Shown here: one piece after another, positions 44,012 through 53,206 of the stretch
How the letters are laid out: every line of letters starts with the position of its first letter
Numbering within the stretch: position 1 is the first letter of the stretch
NCBI RefSeq assembly: GCF_016765615.1
Contig: NZ_JAESWA010000022.1
Span: 87,542-151,541, forward strand
DNA: 64,000 bases
Reading direction: 5' to 3'
Source: Clostridium paridis
GTDB lineage: Bacteria > Bacillota > Clostridia > Clostridiales > Clostridiaceae
The notes under the pieces: generated by a model
Seen by the model: the letters and a program-made list of their open reading frames with translations, nothing else
The model's database searches: none
What the model was told of the DNA's origin: nothing
Translations under genes and position numbers: made by a program

Positions 44012-45026
44012 GGTACTTAACTTAATTATAGTAATTGTTTGTGCAGTAATATTTTTATCATTTTTCCTTTTTACTAAAGGGTTAAACACTTTAATAGAGG
44101 AACTAAAAAGCTTAAATACCTCTTGGATACTTTTATCTATTTTAATGATACTTTTATTTTGGTTTCTTGAAATGTTAGCATTTTATGTCATTGCGGAAGC
44201 ATTCACTAAAACTAAAAACTTATTAATTAAATCTTTTAATATTGAAATGGTTGGTTTATTTTTTGCTGCTGTTACACCTTTTTCCGCTGGAAGTCATCCT
44301 GCTCAGCTATATGCAATGACAGAAAGTGAAATTCCTGCTGGAACAGCTGGTTCCATTTTAATGATAAAATTTATAATACACCAAGCTATAAATATAGTTA
44401 TTTTGCTCTTAGCTTTTGTATTCAAATTTAATTACTTTAATACAAAGGTTAAATACTTCCTATACCTATGTATCTCAGGTATTATTGTGCACATATTAAT
44501 TATGATTCTTGCAATATTATTTTCAGTTAATAAAAACCTAACAAAAAAAATATTCTTATTTGTTTTTAATTTTCTAAAGAGATTCAAGTTTATGAGAAAA
44601 AGCGGTTATACCTTTGAAAAGCTTGAAGTTGAACTAGAGAAATTTCATGAGAATGCTGCTCTAATGACTAAGAATGTAAAGATGTGTATTTATGCTTCTA
44701 TATACACATTTTTTCAATGGTTAGCCTTTTTCACTATACCATACTGTATTTATAGAAGCTTTGGATTTAATTCAGCAGATATATTCACAATGATTTCTGC
44801 CCAAATCTTTTTAATAAACTTTATGGCAATTATTCCTCTTCCTGGTGCTGAGGGGGGTGCTGAAGGGGGATTTTATTTGATTTATAGCTTATTTTTTAAA
44901 TCAGGTACAATTATTACCGCAATATTCTTATGGAGAATACTAACTTATTACTTAACTGTAGCTGTGAGTGGTATTTTCACATTAATAATTCCACATATAA
45001 AATTTAAAAAAGAAAAACTATTATAG
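44001..45026 (+). CDS. LPG-synthase-type membrane protein (UPF0104/YbhN-like flippase)
   Basis: A membrane protein of about 341 residues with eight or so helices. It has GLFFAAVTPFSAGSHPAQLY and IIPLPGAEGGAEGGFYLIY, the two family motifs of the MprF N-terminal (flippase) domain. No aminoacyl-transferase domain is present. Overlap with the glycosyltransferase suggests it moves the glycolipid that enzyme makes. Confidence 0.85.
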   Translation: MKNKVLNLIIVIVCAVIFLSFFLFTKGLNTLIEELKSLNTSWILLSILMILLFWFLEMLAFYVIAEAFTKTKNLLIKSFNIEMVGLFFAAVTPFSAGSHPAQLYAMTESEIPAGTAGSILMIKFIIHQAINIVILLLAFVFKFNYFNTKVKYFLYLCISGIIVHILIMILAILFSVNKNLTKKIFLFVFNFLKRFKFMRKSGYTFEKLEVELEKFHENAALMTKNVKMCIYASIYTFFQWLAFFTIPYCIYRSFGFNSADIFTMISAQIFLINFMAIIPLPGAEGGAEGGFYLIYSLFFKSGTIITAIFLWRILTYYLTVAVSGIFTLIIPHIKFKKEKLL

Positions 45027-45050
45027 TTAAGTTTTACTATAATAGTTTTT
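45013..45050. terminator. bidirectional terminator
   Basis: Perfect arms AAAAACTATTATAGT (45013-45027) and ACTATAATAGTTTTT (45036-45050) ending the flippase gene and the convergent glycosyltransferase gene. Confidence 0.85.
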
Positions 45051-45061
45051 CTTTTCTCTTA

Positions 45062-46258
45062 TTAGTTTCTGGAGTTAGTTAGTTTTATTAAATCAGCACT
45101 TACTTCTTCATTTGCATGTGTAATACGATAATATTTATCTAGCATTTCATCTCCAAAAATATTACTTGAATATCTATTAGCCTTGACAATGGCTTTTTTC
45201 CTCATATGAGCTCTTAGATATCCATCTCTAAGTATTTTACCTATATAATATTCAAAATGAGCTTTATCCTTATATGAAAATCCGTTTTCTCCTTGTTCTA
45301 TTACACCATCTATACAAGGATCATATTTGCAAACCACAGGACATCCACTGCTTAAAGCTTCTATATAAGTTAATCCTTGTGTTTCACTAGTGGACGCTGT
45401 GACAAATATTTCAGCTATTCTATAATATTTATGAATTTCTTTTGAATCTATCATTCCTGTAAATATAACATTATCTTTTATATTCATTTCTTTGACTTTT
45501 TCTTTTAGCTTATTTAAGTATGGGCCTCCACCTACTATTAGAAATTTTATATTTTTAAATTCTCTTATTAAATTAGGGAAAAGTTCTAAAATTTCACTTA
45601 TATTTTTCTCTTCCCCAATTCTCCCGATATAAGCTATAACCCTATCACTCATACTAATTCCTAATTTTAATTTAATATTATACATTTCTTCATAAGATAT
45701 TTTTTGTTTAAATCTACTTAAATCTATTCCCGTTGGAACTACATAAATAGGCTTATTTACTCCATAGCTTAATAGTGTTTTTTTAGTTTTTTCAGTAGGG
45801 GCAATAACACTATCTAAGCTATTTAAGAGAAGTTTAGTTATTTTTGCTGAGGTCTTTTTCCTAATTATCTTTCCCCCTAATAAATAATCCAAATAATTTT
45901 CATACATGGTGTGATATGTATGCATATGTGGAATATCTAGTTTGCTTGCGATATATTTAGACACGAACATCATAGAAAATTCCGTTTGAGAATGAATAAC
46001 ATCTGGCTTCCATTTTATAATTTCATTTATTAATCTATTATGTAAAGGAAACTTAATTCTAGCATCAGGATACACCCCTATTCCAATGGATTTTAAGAAA
46101 TATATATCCCCTTCAACTTTTTCGACCCCATTACTAGACAGAGTTAAAATCTTAACAGAATGTCCTCTATATTTTAATTCCTTATATAAATTATTAACTG
46201 AAGTAGATACTCCATTTATCACAGGAAAATATGTATCTGATGTTATTAATATTTTCAT
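45062..46258 (-). CDS. GT4 glycosyltransferase, diacylglycerol glucosyltransferase-like
   Basis: A 398-residue GT-B enzyme: SDTYFPVINGVSTSVNNLYKEL at the start, VIAYIGRIGEEKNI, and E-x7-E in SETQGLTYIEALSSGCPVV. Closest in form to monoglucosyl-diacylglycerol synthases that build membrane glycolipids and lipoteichoic acid anchors. Monocistronic. Confidence 0.87.
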   Translation of the reverse strand: MKILITSDTYFPVINGVSTSVNNLYKELKYRGHSVKILTLSSNGVEKVEGDIYFLKSIGIGVYPDARIKFPLHNRLINEIIKWKPDVIHSQTEFSMMFVSKYIASKLDIPHMHTYHTMYENYLDYLLGGKIIRKKTSAKITKLLLNSLDSVIAPTEKTKKTLLSYGVNKPIYVVPTGIDLSRFKQKISYEEMYNIKLKLGISMSDRVIAYIGRIGEEKNISEILELFPNLIREFKNIKFLIVGGGPYLNKLKEKVKEMNIKDNVIFTGMIDSKEIHKYYRIAEIFVTASTSETQGLTYIEALSSGCPVVCKYDPCIDGVIEQGENGFSYKDKAHFEYYIGKILRDGYLRAHMRKKAIVKANRYSSNIFGDEMLDKYYRITHANEEVSADLIKLTNSRN

Positions 46259-46339
46259 TAACTTTGCCTCCTAGCAAATATTATTACCCTTATATAGTTA
46301 TTGTTTCCATTTATAGAAAAAGAAATCCTATAAAAAAAT

Positions 46340-46371
46340 AAAATACCTAAATTATTATATTTAGATATTTT
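46340..46371 (-). terminator. terminator of ecsC
   Basis: AAAATACCTAAAT (46340-46352) and ATTTAGATATTTT (46359-46371, with one mismatch), minus-strand T-rich tail. Confidence 0.7.
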
Positions 46372-46379
46372 ATATATAT

Positions 46380-47114
46380 TTAATATTCAACTTTTTTAAT
46401 TTCTAATATTCTCATTCTATAGGCATTCATTGCTGTTTTGCCAAGCTTATCTAAAAGTTTTGAATTTGCATAAGCACCTACAAATGCACCTATAAATGGT
46501 ACTAACTGCAGAAGCTTCGCTAAATCTATATAATCCCTATATTCTTGTTGAAATTCACGCCAATCAAATTCATTAATATTTCTTGGTAAGGTTGCTACAT
46601 TTTTTTCCCACTGATCCATCACTTCAAAAATTTCATTAGTCTTTGCTTGACTTGAAAAAGCTAATTGGAATATATAAAGAATATATAGTCTCTCTCTATA
46701 ATCTTTTACATCGAAGCCGTAAATAGCAGCCATTTCATACAAGAATTTAATTTTTATACTAAGCAATAGTGGAAAATCTGCAAGCCCTAATAGAAAACCT
46801 CCTGCACCTGTACCAGCACCTTCTATAATGGCAGTATTTTTATAGAAATTAATTTTTTCTTTTGCAAGTTCATCTCTAAGCTCTAATGATTTTCCTTCAA
46901 TAGGCTTCTTAGCTATATATTCTGAACCAAGCAAAACTCCTTTTGTCATATTTTTTATTGCAGCAGTCATTATATCATGATATTTTTCAGGTAGAATTCC
47001 ATTAAACTTATTTTGAACTCCTTTTGAAGCTCTATTAAAAATAGAAGGTTTCATTCTCATTTCACGTTTCCATCTATTTAATTCAGAAATTACTACTCTA
47101 TTATGATCATACAT
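46380..47114 (-). CDS. EcsC family protein
   Basis: A 244-residue EcsC-family protein (IIEGAGTGAGGFLLGLADFPLLLSIKIKFLYEMAAIYGFD, LVPFIGAFVGAYANSKLLDKLG). EcsC proteins accompany ABC exporters in some Firmicutes; here it stands alone. The molecular function is not known. Confidence 0.85.
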   Translation of the reverse strand: MYDHNRVVISELNRWKREMRMKPSIFNRASKGVQNKFNGILPEKYHDIMTAAIKNMTKGVLLGSEYIAKKPIEGKSLELRDELAKEKINFYKNTAIIEGAGTGAGGFLLGLADFPLLLSIKIKFLYEMAAIYGFDVKDYRERLYILYIFQLAFSSQAKTNEIFEVMDQWEKNVATLPRNINEFDWREFQQEYRDYIDLAKLLQLVPFIGAFVGAYANSKLLDKLGKTAMNAYRMRILEIKKVEY

Positions 47115-47173
47115 GTTAATTCTCCTTGATAATATTACTTATTTATCATATATTATATAATGCAAAAATCATA

Positions 47174-47232
47174 TTACATCTCATTGTCCAACTCTTAGTT
47201 GAAACGTCCAAGAGTTGGACAGTGACATGTAA
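47174..47232. repeat. long inverted repeat, 23-base arms
   Basis: Arm one is 47174-47196 and arm two 47210-47232, with a 13-base loop. By hand 21 of 23 positions pair, plus one G-T. The core is GTCCAACTCTT / AAGAGTTGGAC, far more GC-rich than the surroundings. No T-run follows on either strand, so it is not a typical terminator. Confidence 0.7.
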
Positions 47233-47461
47233 ATTCTTTAAAGCATTATATATATTATATCATTTTTATTAATTTCTTATTAAAAATTAGATAAACATTA
47301 GAATATTCATAAAATTTAGCAAATACTATAGTAAATTACTGAAAATGAGATTTATCATCAGTATTGTTTTGTTTTCAGACTTTGATATAATTAGCCAATA
47401 TGATACCATATTAATTGTTATGTAAAAACGACAAATTTAAATTTCTACTGGAGGTGGGACA

Positions 47462-47492
47462 ACCTTCCTTTATTCAAGTTACATGGGAAGGT
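47462..47492 (+). promoter_or_regulatory. hairpin in the chemoreceptor leader
   Basis: ACCTTCC (47462-47468) pairs with GGAAGGT (47486-47492); CTGGAGGTGGGAC lies just before and GGTGGAATTGATAATAGC just after. It lies about 100 bases upstream of the ATG. No known riboswitch consensus was matched. Confidence 0.3.
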
Positions 47493-47594
47493 GGAATTGA
47501 TAATAGCTACATATATATTAATATTAAAAAGATTGATTAGGAAAAGACTCTATAAATATTTTCAAAAATTTCATCAAGGTAGGTGCATATAATT

Positions 47595-48875
47595 ATGGAT
47601 AAAATCAAAAACGTTTCAATACGTACTCGTATCATGGGATTAGTATTTTTAGCTATGCTATTATCAAATATAGGTATAATGACTAGCTTATCATATAATA
47701 CATACGGTAACTTCTTTCAAATAGTTACTCCTTCAGTTATTAGTAAATCAGTAATCTTTATTATTATCTTTCAGGCAATAGCATTTTTTCTATCTGAAGG
47801 TCTTCTAATAAAACCTTTAAAGAAAAGTGTTTTATTAGCTGATTCAATCTCAAATAATGATTTAACTGCTAGTATTGATACTTTACAACACGGAGAAATT
47901 GGACAACTTATTGAATCACTTTTAACAGCTCAAGAAAACTTAAAAACGCTAATATCTACAATACAAAATTCTTCTGGAAAGGTTACTCTATCCGCTGAAG
48001 ATTTGAATCAAATAATTACACAAGCTAATGAAAAAGTTAAAGAAATAGATGAAGGTGTTAATAAACTTATATCTCATTCTTATGAGAATGCTGAAAGCAT
48101 TAAACAAACTTCTATTGCTCTATCTGGAATAACAGATAATTCCCAAAGAACTGCAGAGCTTGCTTCAAAAATTGAAGAACATGCAAAAGGTGTTCACTCT
48201 GCTGCTGAGGAAGGTAAAACTTCAGTTGATTCCATTGTAGTTGCTATAAAAGATCTTGTTACTAACACAAAAGAAGTAAATACTGAAGTCCTTGGACTTG
48301 AAGCACAAAGTAATAAAATATCTGAAATAATTAGTATTATTTCTCAAATTTCAGAGCAAACAAACCTATTAGCTTTAAATGCTGCTATTGAAGCTGCTAG
48401 AGCTGGTGAAGCTGGTAAAGGCTTCTCTGTAGTTGCTGAGGAAATAAGAAAACTTGCTGAGGATACAAATACTTCTTTACAAGATATCGGAAATCTTATT
48501 AAAGATATGAACATAAAGACAAAGAACGTAGTATCAGCAGTTAATGCAGCTGGAGAAAAGGTTTCGGTTGGTGTGTCTAAATCAGATGAAGTAAAATTAA
48601 GTATAGATAAAATTATTGATAGTATTCAAAGTACTTTCTCTATGTTATCAGATATAACCGATGGTGTAACTACCCAAGCTGCTTCTCTTGAAGAAATGAC
48701 TGCAACAATTGAAGATATAAGTATGACTATAGATAGTGGACTTAATGTTTCAAATGATATTCAAGAAAAGCTTAATACACAAGAAAATTTATTTACTAAG
48801 ATTGATAAAACCTCAGGCGAACTTGTAACGCTATCTGAGGATATGAATAAGCTTACAAAGATATTTAAAGTATAA
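47595..48875 (+). CDS. methyl-accepting chemotaxis protein without a ligand domain
   Basis: About 426 residues. Two membrane helices (near 15-35 and 50-70) separated by only about 15 residues, then a HAMP-like linker and a signalling domain with the hairpin tip [36 protein letters not shown]. No extracellular sensor is present, so it may sense membrane state, redox or a partner. ATG at 47595 has AAGGTAGG upstream; a GTG four codons earlier is less likely. Confidence 0.9.
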   Translation: MDKIKNVSIRTRIMGLVFLAMLLSNIGIMTSLSYNTYGNFFQIVTPSVISKSVIFIIIFQAIAFFLSEGLLIKPLKKSVLLADSISNNDLTASIDTLQHGEIGQLIESLLTAQENLKTLISTIQNSSGKVTLSAEDLNQIITQANEKVKEIDEGVNKLISHSYENAESIKQTSIALSGITDNSQRTAELASKIEEHAKGVHSAAEEGKTSVDSIVVAIKDLVTNTKEVNTEVLGLEAQSNKISEIISIISQISEQTNLLALNAAIEAARAGEAGKGFSVVAEEIRKLAEDTNTSLQDIGNLIKDMNIKTKNVVSAVNAAGEKVSVGVSKSDEVKLSIDKIIDSIQSTFSMLSDITDGVTTQAASLEEMTATIEDISMTIDSGLNVSNDIQEKLNTQENLFTKIDKTSGELVTLSEDMNKLTKIFKV

Positions 48876-48880
48876 TATAG

Positions 48881-48917
48881 AAAATGGCTTACTAAATTAA
48901 AGTAAGCCATTTTTTAT
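48881..48917 (+). terminator. terminator of the chemoreceptor gene
   Basis: Perfect arms AAAATGGCTTACT (48881-48893) and AGTAAGCCATTTT (48901-48913) followed by TTTATA. Confidence 0.9.
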
Positions 48918-49054
48918 ATTCTTTAATACCTTATTGCTTTTGCTTAATTTCTAAATAAAAACTTACAAATTAAGTTAAACCTAATGCATGTATTTCCATT
49001 TTAAATTTGAATTTATATAAATAGAACTGTTATTATATAATGAGGAGGTGTATT

Positions 49055-49516
49055 ATGTTTATACATAATTTAATTACATATACACTAGGTTTAGTGCTTA
49101 TTATAGGTCTTTTTATCGTTTTTACTAAACAAATATTAATCTATAAGGAAATCACCTTAAGAAATGGAGAAAAAAAACAGTTAAGTGAACTTAATTGGTT
49201 AAAAAAAAGTGGCTTTTTCTTTCTTTGGTTTCTGAGTTTAATTATAGGCATCATTATGTTTTTTGCTATTATTCCTTATATTAAAGATTTTTCAATCTAC
49301 AATAATAATAAATATGAAGTGATTGATTATTATAATGTAGAAAATGTACGACATATAAAAAGCTCAAGAAAAGCATCATCTTTTGATGTAATTACTATAG
49401 ATGGAATAGATTATAAAATAGAAAGTGCTACACCAATTAAAGAAGGTGATACTGTAAAAATATCTTACTTACCTAATACAAAAATTATAATAGATTTCAA
49501 AATATATAATTACTAA
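49055..49516 (+). CDS. two-helix membrane protein, DUF3592-like
   Basis: About 153 residues. Two membrane helices (LITYTLGLVLIIGLFIVF and FFFLWFLSLIIGIIMFFAII) and a C-terminal beta-rich domain (YEVIDYYNVENVRHIK ... GDTVKISYLP) like DUF3592. GAGGAGG lies six bases before the ATG at 49055. The function is unknown. Confidence 0.6.
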   Translation: MFIHNLITYTLGLVLIIGLFIVFTKQILIYKEITLRNGEKKQLSELNWLKKSGFFFLWFLSLIIGIIMFFAIIPYIKDFSIYNNNKYEVIDYYNVENVRHIKSSRKASSFDVITIDGIDYKIESATPIKEGDTVKISYLPNTKIIIDFKIYNY

Positions 49517-49619
49517 ATATATTCTTTACATCTACAACTATTGCTATTGTATTTTTTCAAGACTTGTCTAACATGTGGAAATCAAAGAATCATTTGAAAA
49601 TGATTATGTAAATCTTCAT

Positions 49620-50711
49620 TTACTTGTTTTTGCAATAACTTTTCAATATATTTTTTTCTACATTAATATAATTCTCATTTATATAATGCTCCATGTTATT
49701 TTCTAAAATATGCATAATTTTTTCTAAAGAAATTGGATATCCCAAAAAATATTTAGTTCTTTCTAATAAATAATTAGTATCATCTGAATTTTCATATTCT
49801 AAAAAATAATGTTTATATAACTTATTAGCAGAATTGAAATCTTTTTCTATAACAAGAAGATATATAATTACTAAATGTATATAATAAATAATTTCTTTAT
49901 GAATTATGTCTAACTTATAATACAAATATATCAAATTCTTAATATTTTTTTTGACCACTTCATTATTAATAAACTTATTCTTTATAATAGAATTTTCTAT
50001 TATGTTACACTGAATTTCAATTTGTATTAGTTCATTTTTATCTATCAATTCTAAGTTTATTTCTTCACATTTTTTTTTGGCTACAATATATAAATAATCA
50101 TTATTTGAATAATTATTTGAATAATGATTAAAAGACATAAGAATATTTATAGTATTTTTTTCATTTTTTAATAATGAAAAAAACATTTGCCCATCTCCAA
50201 AAAACAAATTATATACTCCTATAAATAATGATGTTATACAGAAAATATTTCTAATTAATATAAGTAAATCTATATTAGTTTGAAAAAAAGAACAAGCACC
50301 TGCAACCATAATACTTGCAATAGGTCCGAATATTGTACTAATTGCAATTTTCTTTACAACAACATCATACTCTTTATTATTTCTGACTATAGGAATATTA
50401 GGAATATTAAATCCACCATATTGAAGCATATACTTAATATTCACACTAATATCCCACCTACTATTATTTTTTACCATTAAGAATGGAAAAATATAAAGAA
50501 CAGATGAATTTATTCCTAAAATAACAGATATTAATTGATGTCCTAATTCATGTATCAAAATTGCGATAAATAAACAAATAATAAAATTATAAATTATAAA
50601 ATATAATTTATAGCTTTCTACTTCAATTTTGTCATATATAAAAATATAATTAATTAAAAATGTCATAATTATACTAATAAAAGCTAAAATTTTGTATACT
50701 AAGTTCTTCAT
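49620..50711 (-). CDS. M50-like (site-2) membrane metalloprotease in the bacteriocin cluster
   Basis: A 363-residue membrane protein with the zinc motif HELGHQL near residue 55 in the second helix and a later NLFFGDGQMFF (third ligand Asp, as in the N-x-x-D-G motif). The C-terminal 180 residues are helical, soluble-looking and rich in Asn, Ile and Lys. It may process a peptide or give immunity to the bacteriocin. Base composition is even more AT-rich than neighbours. Last gene of the cluster. Confidence 0.72.
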   Translation of the reverse strand: MKNLVYKILAFISIIMTFLINYIFIYDKIEVESYKLYFIIYNFIICLFIAILIHELGHQLISVILGINSSVLYIFPFLMVKNNSRWDISVNIKYMLQYGGFNIPNIPIVRNNKEYDVVVKKIAISTIFGPIASIMVAGACSFFQTNIDLLILIRNIFCITSLFIGVYNLFFGDGQMFFSLLKNEKNTINILMSFNHYSNNYSNNDYLYIVAKKKCEEINLELIDKNELIQIEIQCNIIENSIIKNKFINNEVVKKNIKNLIYLYYKLDIIHKEIIYYIHLVIIYLLVIEKDFNSANKLYKHYFLEYENSDDTNYLLERTKYFLGYPISLEKIMHILENNMEHYINENYINVEKNILKSYCKNK

Positions 50712-50785
50712 TTGCTTACCATCCTTGATAATTAATAAATTTTTAAAATATATTTATTGCCTTTCTTAAAATGCTTCTTTGAAAT

Positions 50786-50986
50786 CTATTTTTTATTCCC
50801 CTTTAAAAATAAATCTCCAAATGAAATACCAAATGCAACTCCTATCGCAACAAATATATTTCTATATAAATTTATATTTGAAGGTTTAAAAAAGTAATCA
50901 AAAATATAATTTAAACAAGCAAACATTATAAATAACTTAATAAAATTAATTATTCTACTTTTCTTTGGACTATTAATATTAATCAC
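50786..50986 (-). CDS. 66-residue membrane protein, possible immunity protein
   Basis: Two hydrophobic segments (FIKLFIMFACLNYIFDYFF and NIFVAIGVAFGISFGDLFL) flanked by basic residues; ends KGNKK. Size, position after the bacteriocin gene and topology fit a small immunity protein, but no family was recognised. The start (GTG at 50986) is uncertain because the ribosome site overlaps it. Confidence 0.5.
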   Translation of the reverse strand: MININSPKKSRIINFIKLFIMFACLNYIFDYFFKPSNINLYRNIFVAIGVAFGISFGDLFLKGNKK

Positions 50987-51099
50987 CTCACATTAAATCT
51001 TTTGAGTTTTTTCCAAATATATTCAATATGACCTTATAAAACCATGATAACCTACTTATGTTTAAATATCTTAGTTATTAAATATACAAATTTATAAAT

Positions 51100-51141
51100 A
51101 TACGATAAATATGAGGAGCTTATACCTCATATTTATCGTAT
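51100..51141 (-). terminator. hairpin after the bacteriocin gene
   Basis: Perfect 17-base arms ATACGATAAATATGAGG (51100-51116) and CCTCATATTTATCGTAT (51125-51141). The T-run is weak, so it may be a partial terminator or RNA stabiliser, setting more precursor than downstream proteins. Confidence 0.75.
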
Positions 51142-51161
51142 TTAAATCACTATTTTTATTT

Positions 51162-51536
51162 TTATCCTATCCAACCATTGTTATGATAAGTATCAACGGA
51201 ATCTAAATAGCTAGCTACTGCTCCTCCTATATCTGAATAATTTATTGCAAAATTTACTGCTGCTCCTATAAATCCAGCTAATCCTGTACATCCAATTGCT
51301 ATTAATTTACTTGTTATAGTTCTTGTAAATATTTTTTTAGCCTGTTCTTTTCCAACACTTGTTATCCAAGCTCTTACTCCTGCTACTCCAGCTCCACCAA
51401 TAGCCAAACCAATTGCTGTATTTATTGCAGCTGCAACAACTGTCGTAGATACTGCAAATCCTCCATCAATATATTCCTTTTCATTTTCGTGAATTTCTAA
51501 AGAATTCACTGGTAAAATTAATTCCATCTTTTTCAT
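51162..51536 (-). CDS. double-glycine-leader bacteriocin precursor (candidate)
   Basis: A 124-residue precursor. The 26-residue leader, MELILPVNSLEIHENEKEYIDGG at its core, ends in Gly-Gly and would be cut by the C39 exporter. The 98-residue core is rich in Ala, Gly, Ile and Val, with helices such as AAAINTAIGLAIGGAGVAG and GLAGFIGAAVNFAI, a single Cys, and end NNGWIG. It fits a large unmodified class II bacteriocin or other exported peptide; no named family recognised. GGAG eight bases before the ATG. Confidence 0.72.
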   Translation of the reverse strand: MKKMELILPVNSLEIHENEKEYIDGGFAVSTTVVAAAINTAIGLAIGGAGVAGVRAWITSVGKEQAKKIFTRTITSKLIAIGCTGLAGFIGAAVNFAINYSDIGGAVASYLDSVDTYHNNGWIG

Positions 51537-51606
51537 TTAAAACTCTCCTTCACTTATTACATATTTTTAAATATATATTAAAGGTATCTGCAGCTACCTC
51601 TAATGG

Positions 51607-52719
51607 CTAATTTAAATTTATTCCTATTTGCTCCATAAAGTATTTCATATAAGTAATTTTTTCATATTTAACTCTGGTTTCTGTTACCATTCCTAAAGAT
51701 AAGCCTACTACTTGTCCTTTTTTATCTTTCAAATACGTTTTTTCTGGTTTTATCTTTGCTTTGAAATATATATTCCCTTTCTCGTTATCAATTGTCGCAT
51801 CTTCATCAACACTTACAATCTTTCCTTTTAATGTTCCATATTCTATTTGACTTAATCCGCCTATTTCCATAGATACCTCATCGCCTATCTTTACTCTTGG
51901 CCGATCACTTCCTGATATCAAGGTTTCTACAATCTTGTCGTCATTCTCATTTGCTATAGTTCCAATCATACTACCAGCTTGTAATACCATCCCTTTATTT
52001 AATGGTGAACTAAGGTGTATTTTTCCACTGGTTGTCGCAAATAATTTATATTCATCTGATGTTCTAATTAAGGCACTCTTTTGGCTCTCCAACTTATTTT
52101 CCTCTAATTCTAATTGTTTCTTTTCGGTTGTAAAACTTAAAATAGTATCATAGTATAATTCATTTAGTTTAGTTTTACTTTGATCTTTATATTGCTTTAT
52201 TTGATCATCAGTATACCCTTGCTTTTTTAAGTCATTTTCATTAATTTTATATTCATCTTTTCTAGCATAATTATCATGCAATCTATTATAAAATTCTAAT
52301 TCATCTGAATTATTTTTATTAAAGGAGTTTTCTCCTCTTTCCGCATCCTTTTCGGCTCTAGAGAGTAATTCTATTCTTTTATTTAGTACATCAATTTGTC
52401 CTTGAGTTTGGTCTGACTGATAATTTATATCTGCTGATTTTACGGTTAAAAGAACATCGCCTACCTTAACTTCCTGTCCTTCTTTAATATTAACATCATC
52501 TATCTCTCCTGATACTTTGGACATTACATTGAACTTACTATCTGTTGTAACAATTCCAGTTCCTTTTACTATATCTGTCTTTATAGACTTAGTAGACCAT
52601 ATTATAAATGCAGCTAATAGTGTTGTTACAATAAAAATTATAAATATCATAAACTTAGGAGGATTCTTATCATACAAAACTTTACTATCACTTATTTCAT
52701 TTAAATTATAGACCTTCAA
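51607..52719 (-). CDS. HlyD-family bacteriocin export accessory protein
   Basis: A 370-residue membrane-fusion protein: one N-terminal helix (FMIFIIFIVTTLLAAFIIW), biotinyl-lipoyl half-motif VNIKEGQEVKVGDVLLTV, long coiled coil (about 95-215) and a beta-barrel with SVDEDATIDNEKG. Uses a TTG start at 52719 with GGGAGG eight bases upstream. Works with the C39 ABC exporter encoded two genes upstream. Confidence 0.88.
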   Translation of the reverse strand: MKVYNLNEISDSKVLYDKNPPKFMIFIIFIVTTLLAAFIIWSTKSIKTDIVKGTGIVTTDSKFNVMSKVSGEIDDVNIKEGQEVKVGDVLLTVKSADINYQSDQTQGQIDVLNKRIELLSRAEKDAERGENSFNKNNSDELEFYNRLHDNYARKDEYKINENDLKKQGYTDDQIKQYKDQSKTKLNELYYDTILSFTTEKKQLELEENKLESQKSALIRTSDEYKLFATTSGKIHLSSPLNKGMVLQAGSMIGTIANENDDKIVETLISGSDRPRVKIGDEVSMEIGGLSQIEYGTLKGKIVSVDEDATIDNEKGNIYFKAKIKPEKTYLKDKKGQVVGLSLGMVTETRVKYEKITYMKYFMEQIGINLN

Positions 52720-53206
52720 GTTCGTGTCCTCCCTTTAACTCCTCCATAAACACATCTGCAATGATATCATTATTTTCCATTTTATCTACAAAAACTGTAT
52801 AACTATCACCCTTAAGCCTTATATCATTTTCAAATGCATAAAGGTTAAGTTTTGAATATGCAAACTGTAAATTTTCCTCTTTTTCAGTGAATCTTGCAAA
52901 AAGACAGTTTTGAATTCTAATTTGATTTCTTAGTTCATATGGAGTTTCAACATTATGTAATGGAGCTTTAAGCTGTATCATGAATTTTAACACAAGCTTA
53001 GCCTGTCCATTCTCATCAGCTGAGACTGAAGTATAATTTATCATAGGACCTATTTTTGAATTCCCCTTTGATTTAATATAACTCTCTATCATATAGGATA
53101 TTTTATCTATATCTTTTAACTCAGCTTCACCTATCTCTCTAATAAGTACATTATTTAATTTTAATGTTTTATTCTCTTTAACTATTATTTTTTCAGTTAT
53201 ACTCAT
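52706..53206 (-). CDS. unknown protein between exporter and HlyD genes
   Basis: A 166-residue soluble protein with alternating strands and one helix (KDIDKISYMIESYIKSKGNSKIGPMINYTS), loosely like GyrI-like ligand-binding folds; no firm family assignment. It overlaps the exporter gene by 14 bases and the HlyD gene by 14 bases, so translation is tightly coupled. Its place suggests a role in export or processing. Confidence 0.6.
   Translation of the reverse strand: MSITEKIIVKENKTLKLNNVLIREIGEAELKDIDKISYMIESYIKSKGNSKIGPMINYTSVSADENGQAKLVLKFMIQLKAPLHNVETPYELRNQIRIQNCLFARFTEKEENLQFAYSKLNLYAFENDIRLKGDSYTVFVDKMENNDIIADVFMEELKGGHELEGL

Larger units (their letters stand above)
47115..47594. other. 480-base divergent intergenic region
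   Basis: Between ecsC and the chemoreceptor gene. It contains a 23+23 nt inverted repeat (47174-47232) and a leader hairpin (47462-47492), each listed separately. No ORF of note and no recognised riboswitch. Confidence 0.7.

Noticed and set aside
47401-47594. c-di-GMP riboswitch before the chemoreceptor gene
   Set aside because: The GGTGGGAC stretch is suggestive, but neither the type I nor the type II conserved core could be traced.
50280-50480. 66-codon ORF with many Cys and His opposite the M50 protease gene
   Set aside because: It lies in the antisense of a conserved membrane protein gene and has no ribosome site; the composition follows from Asn/Ile codons on the other strand.
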